Notes: generated by a model from the letters alone, not told the origin. Shown: positions 44,454 to 53,692, counted from the first letter of the stretch. The stretch is 64,000 nt of DNA from Romboutsia sedimentorum (GCF_030131845.1 NZ_JASKYM010000009.1:48511-112510), one strand, 5' to 3'. A program made the numbers and translations.

Positions 44454-45050
44454 TTATTTAAATGTTATAACTATTTCTTTATATCCCATATTTTTTAGCA
44501 TATTTTTTATACTTGATTTTGTGCTATTTTTTATTTCATCCATCAAACCTTCTTTTAGGGCTTTTTCTTCATATTCTTTTTTATATTTACTTATGTCTTC
44601 TAACACATCTTGAATCTCTAGTTTATTAAATATTGAACTCTTTACATCATACACATATATATTATCGTCATCTATATAATGGTCTAATATTTCACATCTC
44701 TCTATTTCTATAAAAATCTTATCTCCTGTATTTTTAGATATATTTATATCTTCTGGCTTTACTCCCCCATTTATTACGCCATTGTACTTTATAATAAACG
44801 ATTTTTCTGTAAATGGTATTTTAATATCATTTATACTTTTATCTTTTTTCACTGTAACTACATTACTATAACTGTATTTTACTGTACTTAAATTAAGGAC
44901 CTGACTTATAGTATCCATTACCTTGGTATTATCTTTATATATGTTTTGATTAGTTTTAAACTTATATATAAAATATGAACCTGTTGTAACTACTATCAAA
45001 ATAAATAGCAATATAACTATTTTCTTAATTTTTTTTGCTTTTTGCCACAA
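44454..45050 (-). CDS. DUF4230 family membrane-anchored protein
   Basis: A 198-residue protein with one N-terminal hydrophobic helix (KKIVILLFILIVVTTGSYFIY) and an extracytoplasmic DUF4230 region (SYSNVVTVKKD, FIIKYNGVINGGV, ILDHYIDDDNIYVYDVK, and the C-terminal IVITFK). The function of the family is unknown. The start is TTG at 45050, preceded by a run of eight G residues within AAGGGGGGGGCAAAT. No neighbour points to a role. Confidence 0.75.
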   Translation of the reverse strand: MWQKAKKIKKIVILLFILIVVTTGSYFIYKFKTNQNIYKDNTKVMDTISQVLNLSTVKYSYSNVVTVKKDKSINDIKIPFTEKSFIIKYNGVINGGVKPEDINISKNTGDKIFIEIERCEILDHYIDDDNIYVYDVKSSIFNKLEIQDVLEDISKYKKEYEEKALKEGLMDEIKNSTKSSIKNMLKNMGYKEIVITFK

Positions 45051-45225
45051 ATTTGCCCCCCCTTTTGATATAATATTTTTGTGTTATTAACAAATATATT
45101 TATAATAGTAAGTAAAATATTACATATTAAATTTTAAATGTGATATTTTACTTGCACTTAATCAATATATTCTTAGACTATTATTAATTTAAATATAAGT
45201 TTTTTCATGAAAGGAGTATTAAAAC

Positions 45226-46821
45226 ATGACGTTATTAGTTTTCGGGCATAAGAATCCAGATACAGATTCAATATGCTCTTCAATTTCACTTGCTCACCTA
45301 AAAAATCAATTAGGTGAAAATGCAATACCTTACGCTTTAGGAGATATAAGAAAAGAGGCTCAGTATGCGCTTGACTACTTTAAAGTTGACGCACCTCAAA
45401 TATTAAAAGATGTTAAAATTCAAGTTAAAGATTTAGGATACGATAAAGTTGAAGCTTTAACAGCTAATGCTTCTATATTAGAGGCTTACAACCTTATGGA
45501 AAGAATGCAAGTAAAAACATTACCTATAGTATCTGAAGATAATACATTTGTAGGAATAATTACTATGCAAGAAATAGCTAAAAGTCTTCTTCACCAACAT
45601 TTCAATACTATTCATACATCTATATCTAATATATGCAAAAGCCTTGATGGTTCAGTACTTGTAAATTGTAACGATGATATAAAAGGTAGAGTAGTAACTT
45701 TATCATTCGGTATGGATAGCGTTATGGATATACTTAACGAAGGAGATATCGCAATAGTTGGGGATAGATATGACATAATAGAATATGCTATAGATACTAA
45801 AGTTAAGCTTTTAGTTTTAACTGGAGACACTAAGATAAGTGAAGACTTATTAACTGTTGCTAAGCAAAATGGAGTGTCTATAATTTCTGTTAAATTAGAT
45901 ACTTATAAAGCTTCTAATATAATAAACCAATGCAACTATATAAGCAATTTAGTTGCTACAGATAATTTAGTTACTTTCAACGAAAATGATTATGCTGATG
46001 ATATTAAAGAATCTATGCTAAGCACAAACTTTAGAGCTTATCCTGTTGTAGATAGCAATAATAAATTCTTAGGATTAGTTTCTAGAATACATCTTTTAAA
46101 CCCAACTAAGAAAAATGTTGTTTTAGTTGATCACAATGAGTACGCTCAAAGTGCAGATGGTATAGAACAAGCTAATATAGTTGAAATAGTTGATCATCAT
46201 AAAATAGGTGGTATAGCTACTGACTTACCTATATCATTTAGAGTTATGCCTGTTGGATGTAGTTGTACTGTAATATACCAAATGTACAAAGAAAACAATA
46301 TTGAAGTACCTTATCATATAGCTGGTCTTTTATTATCTGCTATATTATCAGATACATTATTATTTAAATCTCCAACTACTACAAACATGGATAAAATAGC
46401 TTGTGAAGAATTAAGTAAAATAGCTAAAGTTGATATGGAAAGCTATGCTATGGAAATGTTTAAAACTGGTACATCTTTAGATGAATACAGTATAGAAGAA
46501 ATAGTTAATATGGACTTTAAAGAATTTAATATGAGCTCAAAGAGAGTTGGTATAGGACAAGTATTTACTCTAGACATAGATTCTATATTTGCTAAAAAAG
46601 ACGAATTCTTAGCTTATATAAATTCTACTGACTATGATATGTTAATCCTTGCTATAACAGATATAATCAAAGAAGGTTCTTACTTAATATACAAAGCTGA
46701 TGATAAATTAGTAGCTGATGCATTTAATGTAGATGCAGCCCAAGGTGTATTTGCTGAAGGTGTTGTTTCTAGAAAAAAACAGTTAGTTCCTAATTTAACT
46801 ACTGCTATTAAAAATATGTAA
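45226..46821 (+). CDS. ppaC: Manganese-dependent inorganic pyrophosphatase with CBS domains
   Basis: Hydrolyses pyrophosphate to drive biosynthesis. The 531-residue enzyme is a CBS-PPase: an N-terminal DHH domain with LVFGHKNPDTDSICSSI, two CBS domains split by a DRTGG domain (about 70-300), then DHNE, IVDHHKIGG and the DHHA2 part with SRKKQLVPNL near the C-terminus. CBS and DRTGG parts bind adenine nucleotides (AMP/ADP inhibit, ATP and diadenosine polyphosphates activate in related enzymes). The insert makes it about 220 residues longer than plain PpaC. Terminator follows at 46835. Confidence 0.95.
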   Translation: MTLLVFGHKNPDTDSICSSISLAHLKNQLGENAIPYALGDIRKEAQYALDYFKVDAPQILKDVKIQVKDLGYDKVEALTANASILEAYNLMERMQVKTLPIVSEDNTFVGIITMQEIAKSLLHQHFNTIHTSISNICKSLDGSVLVNCNDDIKGRVVTLSFGMDSVMDILNEGDIAIVGDRYDIIEYAIDTKVKLLVLTGDTKISEDLLTVAKQNGVSIISVKLDTYKASNIINQCNYISNLVATDNLVTFNENDYADDIKESMLSTNFRAYPVVDSNNKFLGLVSRIHLLNPTKKNVVLVDHNEYAQSADGIEQANIVEIVDHHKIGGIATDLPISFRVMPVGCSCTVIYQMYKENNIEVPYHIAGLLLSAILSDTLLFKSPTTTNMDKIACEELSKIAKVDMESYAMEMFKTGTSLDEYSIEEIVNMDFKEFNMSSKRVGIGQVFTLDIDSIFAKKDEFLAYINSTDYDMLILAITDIIKEGSYLIYKADDKLVADAFNVDAAQGVFAEGVVSRKKQLVPNLTTAIKNM

Positions 46822-46834
46822 TTATATTTATACT

Positions 46835-46866
46835 AAAATAGAGGAACATATAGTTCCTCTATTTTT
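46835..46866. terminator. Bidirectional terminator between ppaC and the sugar operon
   Basis: AAAATAGAGGAAC and GTTCCTCTATTTTT-type arms pair around ATATA and have T runs on both strands. The last bases overlap the stop codon of the GNAT gene. Confidence 0.85.
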
Positions 46867-47293
46867 AATTCCATAAAAACTTAATAATATCACCACTATC
46901 ATATTGTTTATAATTAGCTTTTTGAAAAGCTCTTATTGAAGCAATATTTTCTTTTTTCACAGTACCTGATAATTTTAATTTTGGAAGTTTATTTTTTATT
47001 TCATTTAGTGCAAATTCACCTATCCCCATTTTTCTATATCTACAATCTATACTATAATTTATTGTACCTATATTGCCATCTATATCTATTCTTATTTGAC
47101 CTACTTCTATATCATCTTTTACTATTATAAACATCTTACAATTACTACTTTCTATCTTAGAATTAAACCATTTTATATGACTATCTAAGTCAACTATACT
47201 TGTGTTTAAAGAATTTTTTCTAACGGTCTCATCATTTACCCAACTAAATAATAAATCACAATCACCTTTATTAGCATCTCTTAAACTTATCAT
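46865..47293 (-). CDS. GNAT acetyltransferase in the nonulosonate operon (PseH-like)
   Basis: A 142-residue GNAT-fold acetyltransferase (SLRDANKGDCDLLFSWVNDE, then GTINYSIDCRYRKMGIGEFAL with the acetyl-CoA site R-x2-G-x-G, and ASIRAFQKANY). In pseudaminic-acid pathways PseH acetylates the 4-amino sugar; related domains occur fused to PseG. Here it follows pseI by 26 bp, so a PseH role is likely but not proven. Confidence 0.75.
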   Translation of the reverse strand: MISLRDANKGDCDLLFSWVNDETVRKNSLNTSIVDLDSHIKWFNSKIESSNCKMFIIVKDDIEVGQIRIDIDGNIGTINYSIDCRYRKMGIGEFALNEIKNKLPKLKLSGTVKKENIASIRAFQKANYKQYDSGDIIKFLWN

Positions 47294-47319
47294 TGCTTAT
47301 CTATCACCCTCTTTTATAT

Positions 47320-48363
47320 TTATTGATTTATTAAGTCAAAACTTAAAGGTGTTCCTCTTTTAACCCTATCGTTTACTGTTTTACCTATTACTTGATTGTA
47401 GTATTTTGGATGTAATCCAAATCCAGGTCTTATAGATCTTATATTGTCACTTGTAAATGTATCTCCTGGTTCCATATCTTCTACTATAAATAATGACCTC
47501 GATAGCTCTCTATTTTTAATTTTCTTTTCATCTAACTCATAATCTACCTTACCTATAGCTCTTTCTATTTTTCTAACTCCCTCTACCATCTCTCTAAACT
47601 GATTAGGTTCTAATGAAAATAACGAATCAGGTCCTCCTATATCTCTATCTAAAATAAAATGCTTTTCAATTACCTTAGCACCTAAAGCTATTGCAGCTAA
47701 AGAAACTTCTATATCTATACTATGATCTGATAACCCAACTATCACATTAAATTTTTCTTTTAAATCTTCTATTGTTTTTAAGTTTGAATCTTCTAGTTTA
47801 GCTGGGTATGATGATGTACACTTTAATAAAACTATATTGTTATTGTTCATTCTTCTACACGCATCTATAGCTTCCTGTATATCATCTATAGTTGCTATCC
47901 CCGTAGATATAATTACAGGTCTTTGTTTTGATGCTATATACTCTATTAAAGGTATGTCAGTAATCTCAAAAGAAGCTACCTTATATGCAGGAACATTCAT
48001 AGTTTCTAAAAAATCTACTGCACTTTTATCAAATGGTGTTGAAAAAAATACTAATCCAATATTATTTGCATACTCTTTTAATTCCATATGCCATTCCCAA
48101 GGTGTATAAGCTTCTTTATATAAATCATATAAATACCTTCCATCCCATATAGTACCTTGATTTATTTTGAAATACTCATTATCACAATCTATTGTCATAG
48201 TATCAGGCGTATAGGTCTGTATCTTTATGGCATCTGCACCACTTTCTTTAGCAGCTTTTATAGTACGCTTGGCTATATTTATATTATTTCCATGATTAGC
48301 TGATAGTTCTGCTATTATAAAACATCTATTATCTTCATCTAGCTTTATATTATCAATATTCAT
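47320..48363 (-). CDS. pseI: Pseudaminic acid synthase-like protein (NeuB family)
   Basis: Condenses a hexose derivative with phosphoenolpyruvate to form a nine-carbon nonulosonate. From the chosen start the 347-residue enzyme has a TIM-barrel NeuB domain (CFIIAELSANHGNNI, GADAIKIQTYTPDTMT, VIISTGIATIDDI, LLKCTSSYPA, VGLSDHS, VIEKHFILDRDIGGPDS) and a C-terminal SAF antifreeze-like domain (RSLFIVEDMEPGDTF, ...VNDRVKRGTPLSFD). Start at ATG 48363 is set by GGAGG, which lies inside the upstream ORF extension. SpsE/PseI/LegI cannot be separated by eye; the PseG neighbour favours PseI. Operon member. Confidence 0.85.
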   Translation of the reverse strand: MNIDNIKLDEDNRCFIIAELSANHGNNINIAKRTIKAAKESGADAIKIQTYTPDTMTIDCDNEYFKINQGTIWDGRYLYDLYKEAYTPWEWHMELKEYANNIGLVFFSTPFDKSAVDFLETMNVPAYKVASFEITDIPLIEYIASKQRPVIISTGIATIDDIQEAIDACRRMNNNNIVLLKCTSSYPAKLEDSNLKTIEDLKEKFNVIVGLSDHSIDIEVSLAAIALGAKVIEKHFILDRDIGGPDSLFSLEPNQFREMVEGVRKIERAIGKVDYELDEKKIKNRELSRSLFIVEDMEPGDTFTSDNIRSIRPGFGLHPKYYNQVIGKTVNDRVKRGTPLSFDLINQ

Positions 48364-48382
48364 ATATTCCTCCATCTAGTTA

Positions 48383-49402
48383 TTATTTAAATTCAAAATT
48401 ATTTAATATTTCATCCACTATGTTTTTAATACCATCTTTAAATATATGCTTTTTCGAAATACTATTCATTTTTATTCTTAAGTCATAATTTTCAATTAAG
48501 CTGATTACCTCTTTTGATATCATTTCTTTTGTAATATCAGAAAAATCCCCTAAAGATATTGCTATCCCTAGTTCGCTCATTTTAGAGCATATGTTAGCTT
48601 GATTTTTAGCTTGTTGTATTAGTATAGTTGGTATGCCTAGAGATGCTAATTCATATGAAGTTGATCCTGCTGCACATATAGCAATATCACACTTTATCAT
48701 TATTTCTTTTAAATTTTTAGGATTATTTATGAAATTTACTTTTGGATTATTTGAATATATATTTTCTAACTCGCTTATATCGCTAAATGAGGGTCCTATG
48801 ATAACATTTAATTTTAAATTTAAATCTATTAATGATTCTATAACTATAGGAGTGAAATTATTTATATCAGAACCGCCCATTGTTATTAATATATTTTCTA
48901 CACTTTTTTTTATAATTTTATACTCATTATTGTTTCTAAATTCTTCTCTGAGTATAGTATATTTACTTCCTAATAATAACTTGGTATCTTTATAAATCAC
49001 ATCATAATTTAAATCCTGTGCATATATATTTCCATTTATTATAAAATTGCTTGGGTATGTGCATATATTATTATCATCTATGCATATAAGTTTCTCTACA
49101 TTCATTCTTAGTTCTAATAAATATTTATAATTAAGCCAATACGAATCTGTCATTATATAATTTATATTATATTTTTTTATTATACTTACTACTTCTTCAA
49201 TCTCATCATCTAAATCATTTGAGTTTATAGTTACATTCTTTATCTTGTTATTTATCAAAATATCTTTTACACTTTTATCTTCTTTCGTTATAAATATAAT
49301 ATCAATATCTCTATTTTCAAATTCCGTTGCAATGGCAATGCATCTCATTATATGACCCATTCCTTTTGATTTGCTACCATCCGCTCTTATTCCAATAATC
49401 AT
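48383..49402 (-). CDS. pseG: PseG-like UDP-sugar hydrolase
   Basis: Removes UDP from UDP-2,4-diacetamido-trideoxy-altrose in pseudaminic acid synthesis. The 339-residue protein matches PseG/SpsG: IGIRADGSKSKGMGHIMRCIAIA at the start, LLGSKYTILREEFR, NILITMGGSDINNFT and AICAAGSTSYELASLGIPTILIQQAKNQ, the GT-B like nucleotide-sugar fold. It lies between spsF and pseI (27 and 19 bp gaps). AGGTG precedes the ATG. Confidence 0.85.
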   Translation of the reverse strand: MIIGIRADGSKSKGMGHIMRCIAIATEFENRDIDIIFITKEDKSVKDILINNKIKNVTINSNDLDDEIEEVVSIIKKYNINYIMTDSYWLNYKYLLELRMNVEKLICIDDNNICTYPSNFIINGNIYAQDLNYDVIYKDTKLLLGSKYTILREEFRNNNEYKIIKKSVENILITMGGSDINNFTPIVIESLIDLNLKLNVIIGPSFSDISELENIYSNNPKVNFINNPKNLKEIMIKCDIAICAAGSTSYELASLGIPTILIQQAKNQANICSKMSELGIAISLGDFSDITKEMISKEVISLIENYDLRIKMNSISKKHIFKDGIKNIVDEILNNFEFK

Positions 49403-49429
49403 TTTTCACCTACTCTTAATTTTTTATTT

Positions 49430-50164
49430 TCACTTAATAGATTTTTGTTTAATATTGCTATTTATATTGACTAAAGTATTATTATTTTCTAATAACTTTA
49501 TTATTTCACTCATATAAAAATTATGCTCTCCTTTATATAATTCTTTGTATATAGCTTCTATTAATTCAAAGTCTTCTTTTGTATCTACTGTAATTCTATA
49601 TTTTGAATAATCTTCTATATTTTTATAATTAAATGTAAATTTACTTTTTTCATATATGTATGGAGTAACATGTTCTCGTTGATATTTTTCTTTTGCATTG
49701 TAAAATGCATCTTCTAATAAATTAAATGAAAATACCTCAGTATCTAATCCTCTTGGGTAAGTTCTTTCTATAGCGTTAGTCACTACTTCATAGTCATTTT
49801 CTATATAAAACTTTACCAATTCATCTATTACTACAGGGTCTATAAGAGGGCAATCTGAAGTTATTCTAATTATTATATCTGCCCCATATTTTTTTGCACT
49901 ATAATAATATCTTGATAAAACATCATCTTCACTTCCTCTAAAATTTTTCACCCTTAGCCTCTTGCACTCTTTAATTATTTCATCATCTCTTTTTAAATCT
50001 GTAGTAGCTACTATTATTTCATCTATATATTTAGATTTAGACACTCTTTCTATAACATGATTTAAAATAGTTTTGCCCTGTATATTCTTTAGTACCTTGT
50101 TAGGCAACCTTGTTGAACCAACTCTAGCTTGTATTATAGCTATTACTTTTTTCACATATATCAT
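49430..50164 (-). CDS. spsF: SpsF-like nucleotidylyltransferase
   Basis: A 244-residue cytidylyltransferase-like protein: VIAIIQARVGSTRLPNKVLKNIQGKTIL at the start, IRITSDCPLIDPVVIDE and YKNIEDYSKYRITVDTKEDFE. The pattern matches SpsF of spore coat polysaccharide clusters and CMP-sugar synthetases. It is the first gene of the four-gene sugar operon. The start may be ATG 50164 or GTG 50155; AAGGTAG is compatible with the second. Substrate inferred from context. Confidence 0.8.
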   Translation of the reverse strand: MIYVKKVIAIIQARVGSTRLPNKVLKNIQGKTILNHVIERVSKSKYIDEIIVATTDLKRDDEIIKECKRLRVKNFRGSEDDVLSRYYYSAKKYGADIIIRITSDCPLIDPVVIDELVKFYIENDYEVVTNAIERTYPRGLDTEVFSFNLLEDAFYNAKEKYQREHVTPYIYEKSKFTFNYKNIEDYSKYRITVDTKEDFELIEAIYKELYKGEHNFYMSEIIKLLENNNTLVNINSNIKQKSIK

Positions 50165-50238
50165 CTACCTTCTTTTTTATAATAAATAGATCTAATATAT
50201 TATTTATATGAAAAATAGTTATTTATTGTTACAATGAA

Positions 50239-50273
50239 AGAGGAGCTAAATAATTATTTTATTTAGCTCCTCT
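50239..50273 (-). terminator. Terminator of the FtsX-type ABC operon
   Basis: AGAGGAGCTAAAT and ATTTAGCTCCTCT are exact 13-bp inverted repeats around a 9-base loop. On the minus strand TTTCATTG follows, so the T run is short. Confidence 0.65.
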
Positions 50274-50333
50274 CAAAACACCATACTTTCATAAAACGGT
50301 GGATTATTAAGTTACATACACTTTTATTTAGAT

Positions 50334-52847
50334 TTATTCTAACGTTTTTATCTGTTCTATAAAATCTTCATTTTGTATTTGTTTTAAGGTCTTTACTGTT
50401 GTTATCATAGTTATAACTATTAAGAATGCTATAATTAGAACAATTGCCCCTACAAATTTTAGACTTATCAAATTAATATTTTCAAAGTCTTTTATTATTA
50501 TAGCTCTTGTTATTAAGGTCGGAACTACAGCTATCACAAAGCTAACAGCTATATATATTAAACCTTCTAACTTAACAATTTTTTTTATTTCATCTTTTGA
50601 TATTCCTATACCTCTAAATAGTGCAAATTCTCTGCTTCTGCTATTTATACTAGTAACTATAGTGTTGCAGCAATTGAATAGAGATAATATAACTATAACC
50701 CCAACAACTAATGTCATAACCATAGTTTTTTGATTATCACTTTTTTCAAGTCCAGCCGCCTCACTTTTATATGGTATTAAGATACCTTTCCCTGATTTAT
50801 CTATTATTTTATTTAATTCACTTTCAACTTTTTTATCATTGGCAAGTTTACTAGTCCATATATCAAATCTTTCATATGATGAAACTCCAGTAAATTTATT
50901 CATTTGATTTGCTGACATAACAGCACCAAAGCTTGATCCTCCACCTTGAGAAAATATAGGTAAATTTTTTAGAATACCTCCAACAATAAACTTTTTAGAA
51001 ATTGATTTTGCAAAATTCCCTGTTTTAGAATCTACAGTATCAAAGTTTATATTAACTTTATCTCCCATTTTTATATTAATTGATTCACATGTTTGATTAT
51101 CTATATATATATATGGTTCTTTATTTAATTTACTTAAATTTTCTTTTCCTTGTGTCAATACATCATCTAATATCTCATTATCTTCAATACCTAAAACTTC
51201 AAAGCTATTTTTGTACAATTTTACGCCATTTCTTATTTCAGCATTTTGTTCAAGAATATGCTTCTCACTTTTCCAGTAGTCTGATTTTTTATTTATATTA
51301 TTATCATCTGTTTTTATATTAAAATGTTTATCTCTCAATGTATTTACTTTTTTAACGCCATCTATACTTTCTATCTCTTTTAATATTTTTGAATCATAGC
51401 TTTTTTCATTTTCATCAACAGATGATGTATCAATGTTTTGAATAGAATAATCTCCTGGAATCCACAACCTCATTCCACCATCATTCAAGAAATTACTAGT
51501 AGACTTTGTATATACCGTTGCCATTAAAAAAATTACTAGCGTCATTGATGCTATAGCTAGGCTAGTACGTTTTTTATTTCTTTGAATATTTTTTGATGCT
51601 ATGTTTCCATAATCCTTGAAAAATCTAGTCATAATTTTATTTATAAATGATTTTTGGTTTATTTTAATCTTTTCTTCATTTCTTCTCATACAAATCATAG
51701 GATCAATTTTAGATGTTATTATAAGTGGCTTGGCTACTGATATTATTATTGTTAATATACTTAATATCATAGAAGTTAAATATGTACTTATATAACTATT
51801 ACTTTTAATTGAATTTACATAATTAATATCATATATTACACCTATAACATATTCACTACACAAATCAGCTATTAATCCACCTACTATTAATCCAATCGGA
51901 ATACTTATAATTGAATATATAAATACCTCTAAAATCATTATTTTAGAAACGTCAGACGGTACAAAGCCTAATGCCCTTAATGTTCCAAAATCTTTAGTTC
52001 TATTATATACCAATATATAAAAGATATTGTAAATCAATAATATGGTAGCTAAAGCAAGTACCATATTAACTATAATATACGGTATTTTCAAACTCAAACT
52101 ATCAGACATTGCTAGTATTAATGGATTGTTTAAGTGGAAATTATCTTTATCTAAATTTCCATCTTTAACAAGCTTTTCAACTTGTTTTGGTATATTTTTT
52201 TCTTCTTTAAATACCAGTATAGCTTGATTGTATTTATCCTCAAGAGGTATATTTTTAATAGCACATTCTTTGCTTATAACCCCTATAGACATTCCTTGAG
52301 CTTTTGAAATGGGATTATTTTTAAAAACGCCTACTATCTTAAACTCTTTTTCTCCATTATATAACTCATGTCCCTTCTCATCTGGTCTACTATACTTTAA
52401 CTTTATAATTTTACCTATTGGATCCTTTATATTATTTTGCTCAATATACCATGTATCTACTGCAATGTCATTTTCACTAATTGGAAATTTTCCATTTTTC
52501 AATATGTCTGGAGTATTTATTTCTTTAGCAGCTTTATCATCCCATAATATTTGTAACGTTTGCCCCTTTCCTATATCATGAAGCCCTAGGAGCATTGATT
52601 TTCCAATTTTGTCTATATTAGGGTTGTTTTCTATATATTCTAATTCTTTATTAGTTGGGTCAGCATATGATGCATGTTTTGCGCCTAACTCTTTTTTAGA
52701 TTGGTCAACCATCAAACTTCTAGCATCTTCACTTATTATGTTCATTACTAAAAATAAAGCAGTTGAAATTATAATACTTGTTATTATTAACAATGTGTTT
52801 TTCTTATTTTCAAAAATATATCTTTTTACTATATCATTAAGTTTCAC
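50334..52847 (-). CDS. FtsX-type ABC transporter permease
   Basis: An 837-residue membrane protein with the layout of MacB/FtsX permeases: one helix near residue 15-37, a large extracytoplasmic part, three helices at about 260-370, a second hydrophobic block with a large loop from about 430, and three C-terminal helices after 715 (VMTLVVGVIVILSLFNCCNTIV, ...IIAFLIVITMITT). The motif SREFALFRGIGIS near the C-terminus marks the FtsX domain. Such pairs export peptides, lipoproteins or antimicrobials, or confer resistance. GTG start at 52847 after AGGTG. It follows the ATPase by 8 bp; substrate unknown. Confidence 0.9.
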   Translation of the reverse strand: MKLNDIVKRYIFENKKNTLLIITSIIISTALFLVMNIISEDARSLMVDQSKKELGAKHASYADPTNKELEYIENNPNIDKIGKSMLLGLHDIGKGQTLQILWDDKAAKEINTPDILKNGKFPISENDIAVDTWYIEQNNIKDPIGKIIKLKYSRPDEKGHELYNGEKEFKIVGVFKNNPISKAQGMSIGVISKECAIKNIPLEDKYNQAILVFKEEKNIPKQVEKLVKDGNLDKDNFHLNNPLILAMSDSLSLKIPYIIVNMVLALATILLIYNIFYILVYNRTKDFGTLRALGFVPSDVSKIMILEVFIYSIISIPIGLIVGGLIADLCSEYVIGVIYDINYVNSIKSNSYISTYLTSMILSILTIIISVAKPLIITSKIDPMICMRRNEEKIKINQKSFINKIMTRFFKDYGNIASKNIQRNKKRTSLAIASMTLVIFLMATVYTKSTSNFLNDGGMRLWIPGDYSIQNIDTSSVDENEKSYDSKILKEIESIDGVKKVNTLRDKHFNIKTDDNNINKKSDYWKSEKHILEQNAEIRNGVKLYKNSFEVLGIEDNEILDDVLTQGKENLSKLNKEPYIYIDNQTCESINIKMGDKVNINFDTVDSKTGNFAKSISKKFIVGGILKNLPIFSQGGGSSFGAVMSANQMNKFTGVSSYERFDIWTSKLANDKKVESELNKIIDKSGKGILIPYKSEAAGLEKSDNQKTMVMTLVVGVIVILSLFNCCNTIVTSINSRSREFALFRGIGISKDEIKKIVKLEGLIYIAVSFVIAVVPTLITRAIIIKDFENINLISLKFVGAIVLIIAFLIVITMITTVKTLKQIQNEDFIEQIKTLE

Positions 52848-52855
52848 AATTTCAC

Positions 52856-53518
52856 CTACTCTCTTATAAATCCATCTTCGATTTTTATAATCTTATCTGC
52901 ATATTTTGCAATCTCCATATTGTGAGTTATCATTATTATTGTTTGATTATATTTTTTTTGAGATTCTTTTAAGAGATTTAAAACTTCACCTTCTGTTTTT
53001 GTATCTAGATTACCCGTAGGCTCATCTGCAAATATAATTGCTGGCTTGTTTACAAGTGCTCTTCCTATTGCTACCCTTTGTTGCTGACCACCTGATAATT
53101 GACTTGGTAGATGTGTTTTTCTATCTGTTATACTAAGTAGTTCCATTAGTTCATTAACATATATATCATCTTTGTTATTTGTATTTATTGTTGGTAGTTT
53201 TATATTTTCTTCAACAGTTAATACAGGTATTAAGTTGTATGATTGAAATATTAGGCCTATTTTCTCTTTACGCAAAAGTGATCTTTGTTTTTCATCAAGA
53301 GATGAAATATTTATATTGTCTATAATTATATCTCCACTTGTTGGAGTTTCAAGCCCTGCCATTATATGCAGTAATGTACTTTTGCCACTTCCACTTTTTC
53401 CTACTATTACAACAAATTCCCCCTTGTTTATTTCTAGGTTTATGTTATTTAGTGCTTTTACTTCTGTTTCATCTTTTCCATATATCTTAGTTAAACTTTG
53501 TGTTTTTAATATTGGCAT
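52856..53518 (-). CDS. ABC transporter ATPase (MacB/LolD type)
   Basis: A 220-residue ATPase with Walker A GKSGSGKST, Q-loop, signature LSGGQQQRVAIGRALV, Walker B AIIFADEPTGNLD and His-loop MITHN. It powers the FtsX-type permease just downstream (8 bp). AGGGGAATTAGT precedes the ATG. A dedicated promoter with LytTR-type direct repeats and a terminator whose 5' arm holds the predicted start site lie just upstream, so its transcription is likely under the adjacent regulator. Confidence 0.95.
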   Translation of the reverse strand: MPILKTQSLTKIYGKDETEVKALNNINLEINKGEFVVIVGKSGSGKSTLLHIMAGLETPTSGDIIIDNINISSLDEKQRSLLRKEKIGLIFQSYNLIPVLTVEENIKLPTINTNNKDDIYVNELMELLSITDRKTHLPSQLSGGQQQRVAIGRALVNKPAIIFADEPTGNLDTKTEGEVLNLLKESQKKYNQTIIMITHNMEIAKYADKIIKIEDGFIRE

Positions 53519-53552
53519 ACTAATTCCCCTTTATTTTAAATTTAATAACAAT

Positions 53553-53632
53553 AAAAAATGTTATCTTCTAAGCACTGAGTTGGATATTTATATCCCTCTC
53601 AAGAATTCTGTGCTTAAAAAATAACATTTTAT
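53553..53632 (-). terminator. Three-tier terminator between kinase and ABC genes
   Basis: Minus-strand AAAATGTTAT/ATAACATTTT (outer), TAAGCAC/GTGCTTA (middle) and TGAG/CTCA with GGATA/TATCC (inner) nest into one hairpin over about 80 bases, then TTTTTTATT. The kinase stop is 46 bases before it and the ABC ATG 34 bases after. It would end transcripts arriving from the kinase gene. Confidence 0.8.
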
Positions 53633-53658
53633 ATAATTTTTTTCAATATAGTTGTCAC
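53630..53658 (-). promoter_or_regulatory. Promoter of the ABC operon
   Basis: Minus-strand GTGACA (53653-53658), 17-base spacer, TATATA (53630-53635). The predicted transcription start (about 53623) falls inside the 5' arm of the terminator hairpin. Confidence 0.55.
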
Positions 53659-53692
53659 AACAGGTCATTTTAATGTTCTAACAGGTCATTTT
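53659..53692 (-). promoter_or_regulatory. Tandem LytTR-type direct repeats
   Basis: AAAATGACCTGTT occurs twice on the minus strand, at 53680-53692 and 53659-53671, exactly 21 bases apart (two helical turns). The first copy spans the last codons and stop of the kinase gene; the second abuts the -35. Direct repeats with this spacing are typical of AgrA/LytTR regulators, one of which is encoded in this operon. Confidence 0.7.

Noticed and set aside
46865..50164. A genomic island for the sugar operon.
   Set aside because: No mobility gene, tRNA or attachment repeat flanks it, and codon use looks like that of the neighbours by eye.
53316..53624. A 102-codon plus-strand frame crossing into the terminator.
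   Set aside because: It lies opposite the ABC ATPase and the terminator.
53568..53627. A 19-codon reading frame inside the terminator between the kinase and ABC genes, which could be an attenuation leader peptide.
   Set aside because: It has no ribosome binding site, and its ATG lies at or before the predicted transcription start of the ABC promoter. The hairpin explains the sequence without it.
53549..53640. An erm-type translational attenuation system.
   Set aside because: No leader peptide with a ribosome site, and the ABC ribosome site is not sequestered by the hairpin.
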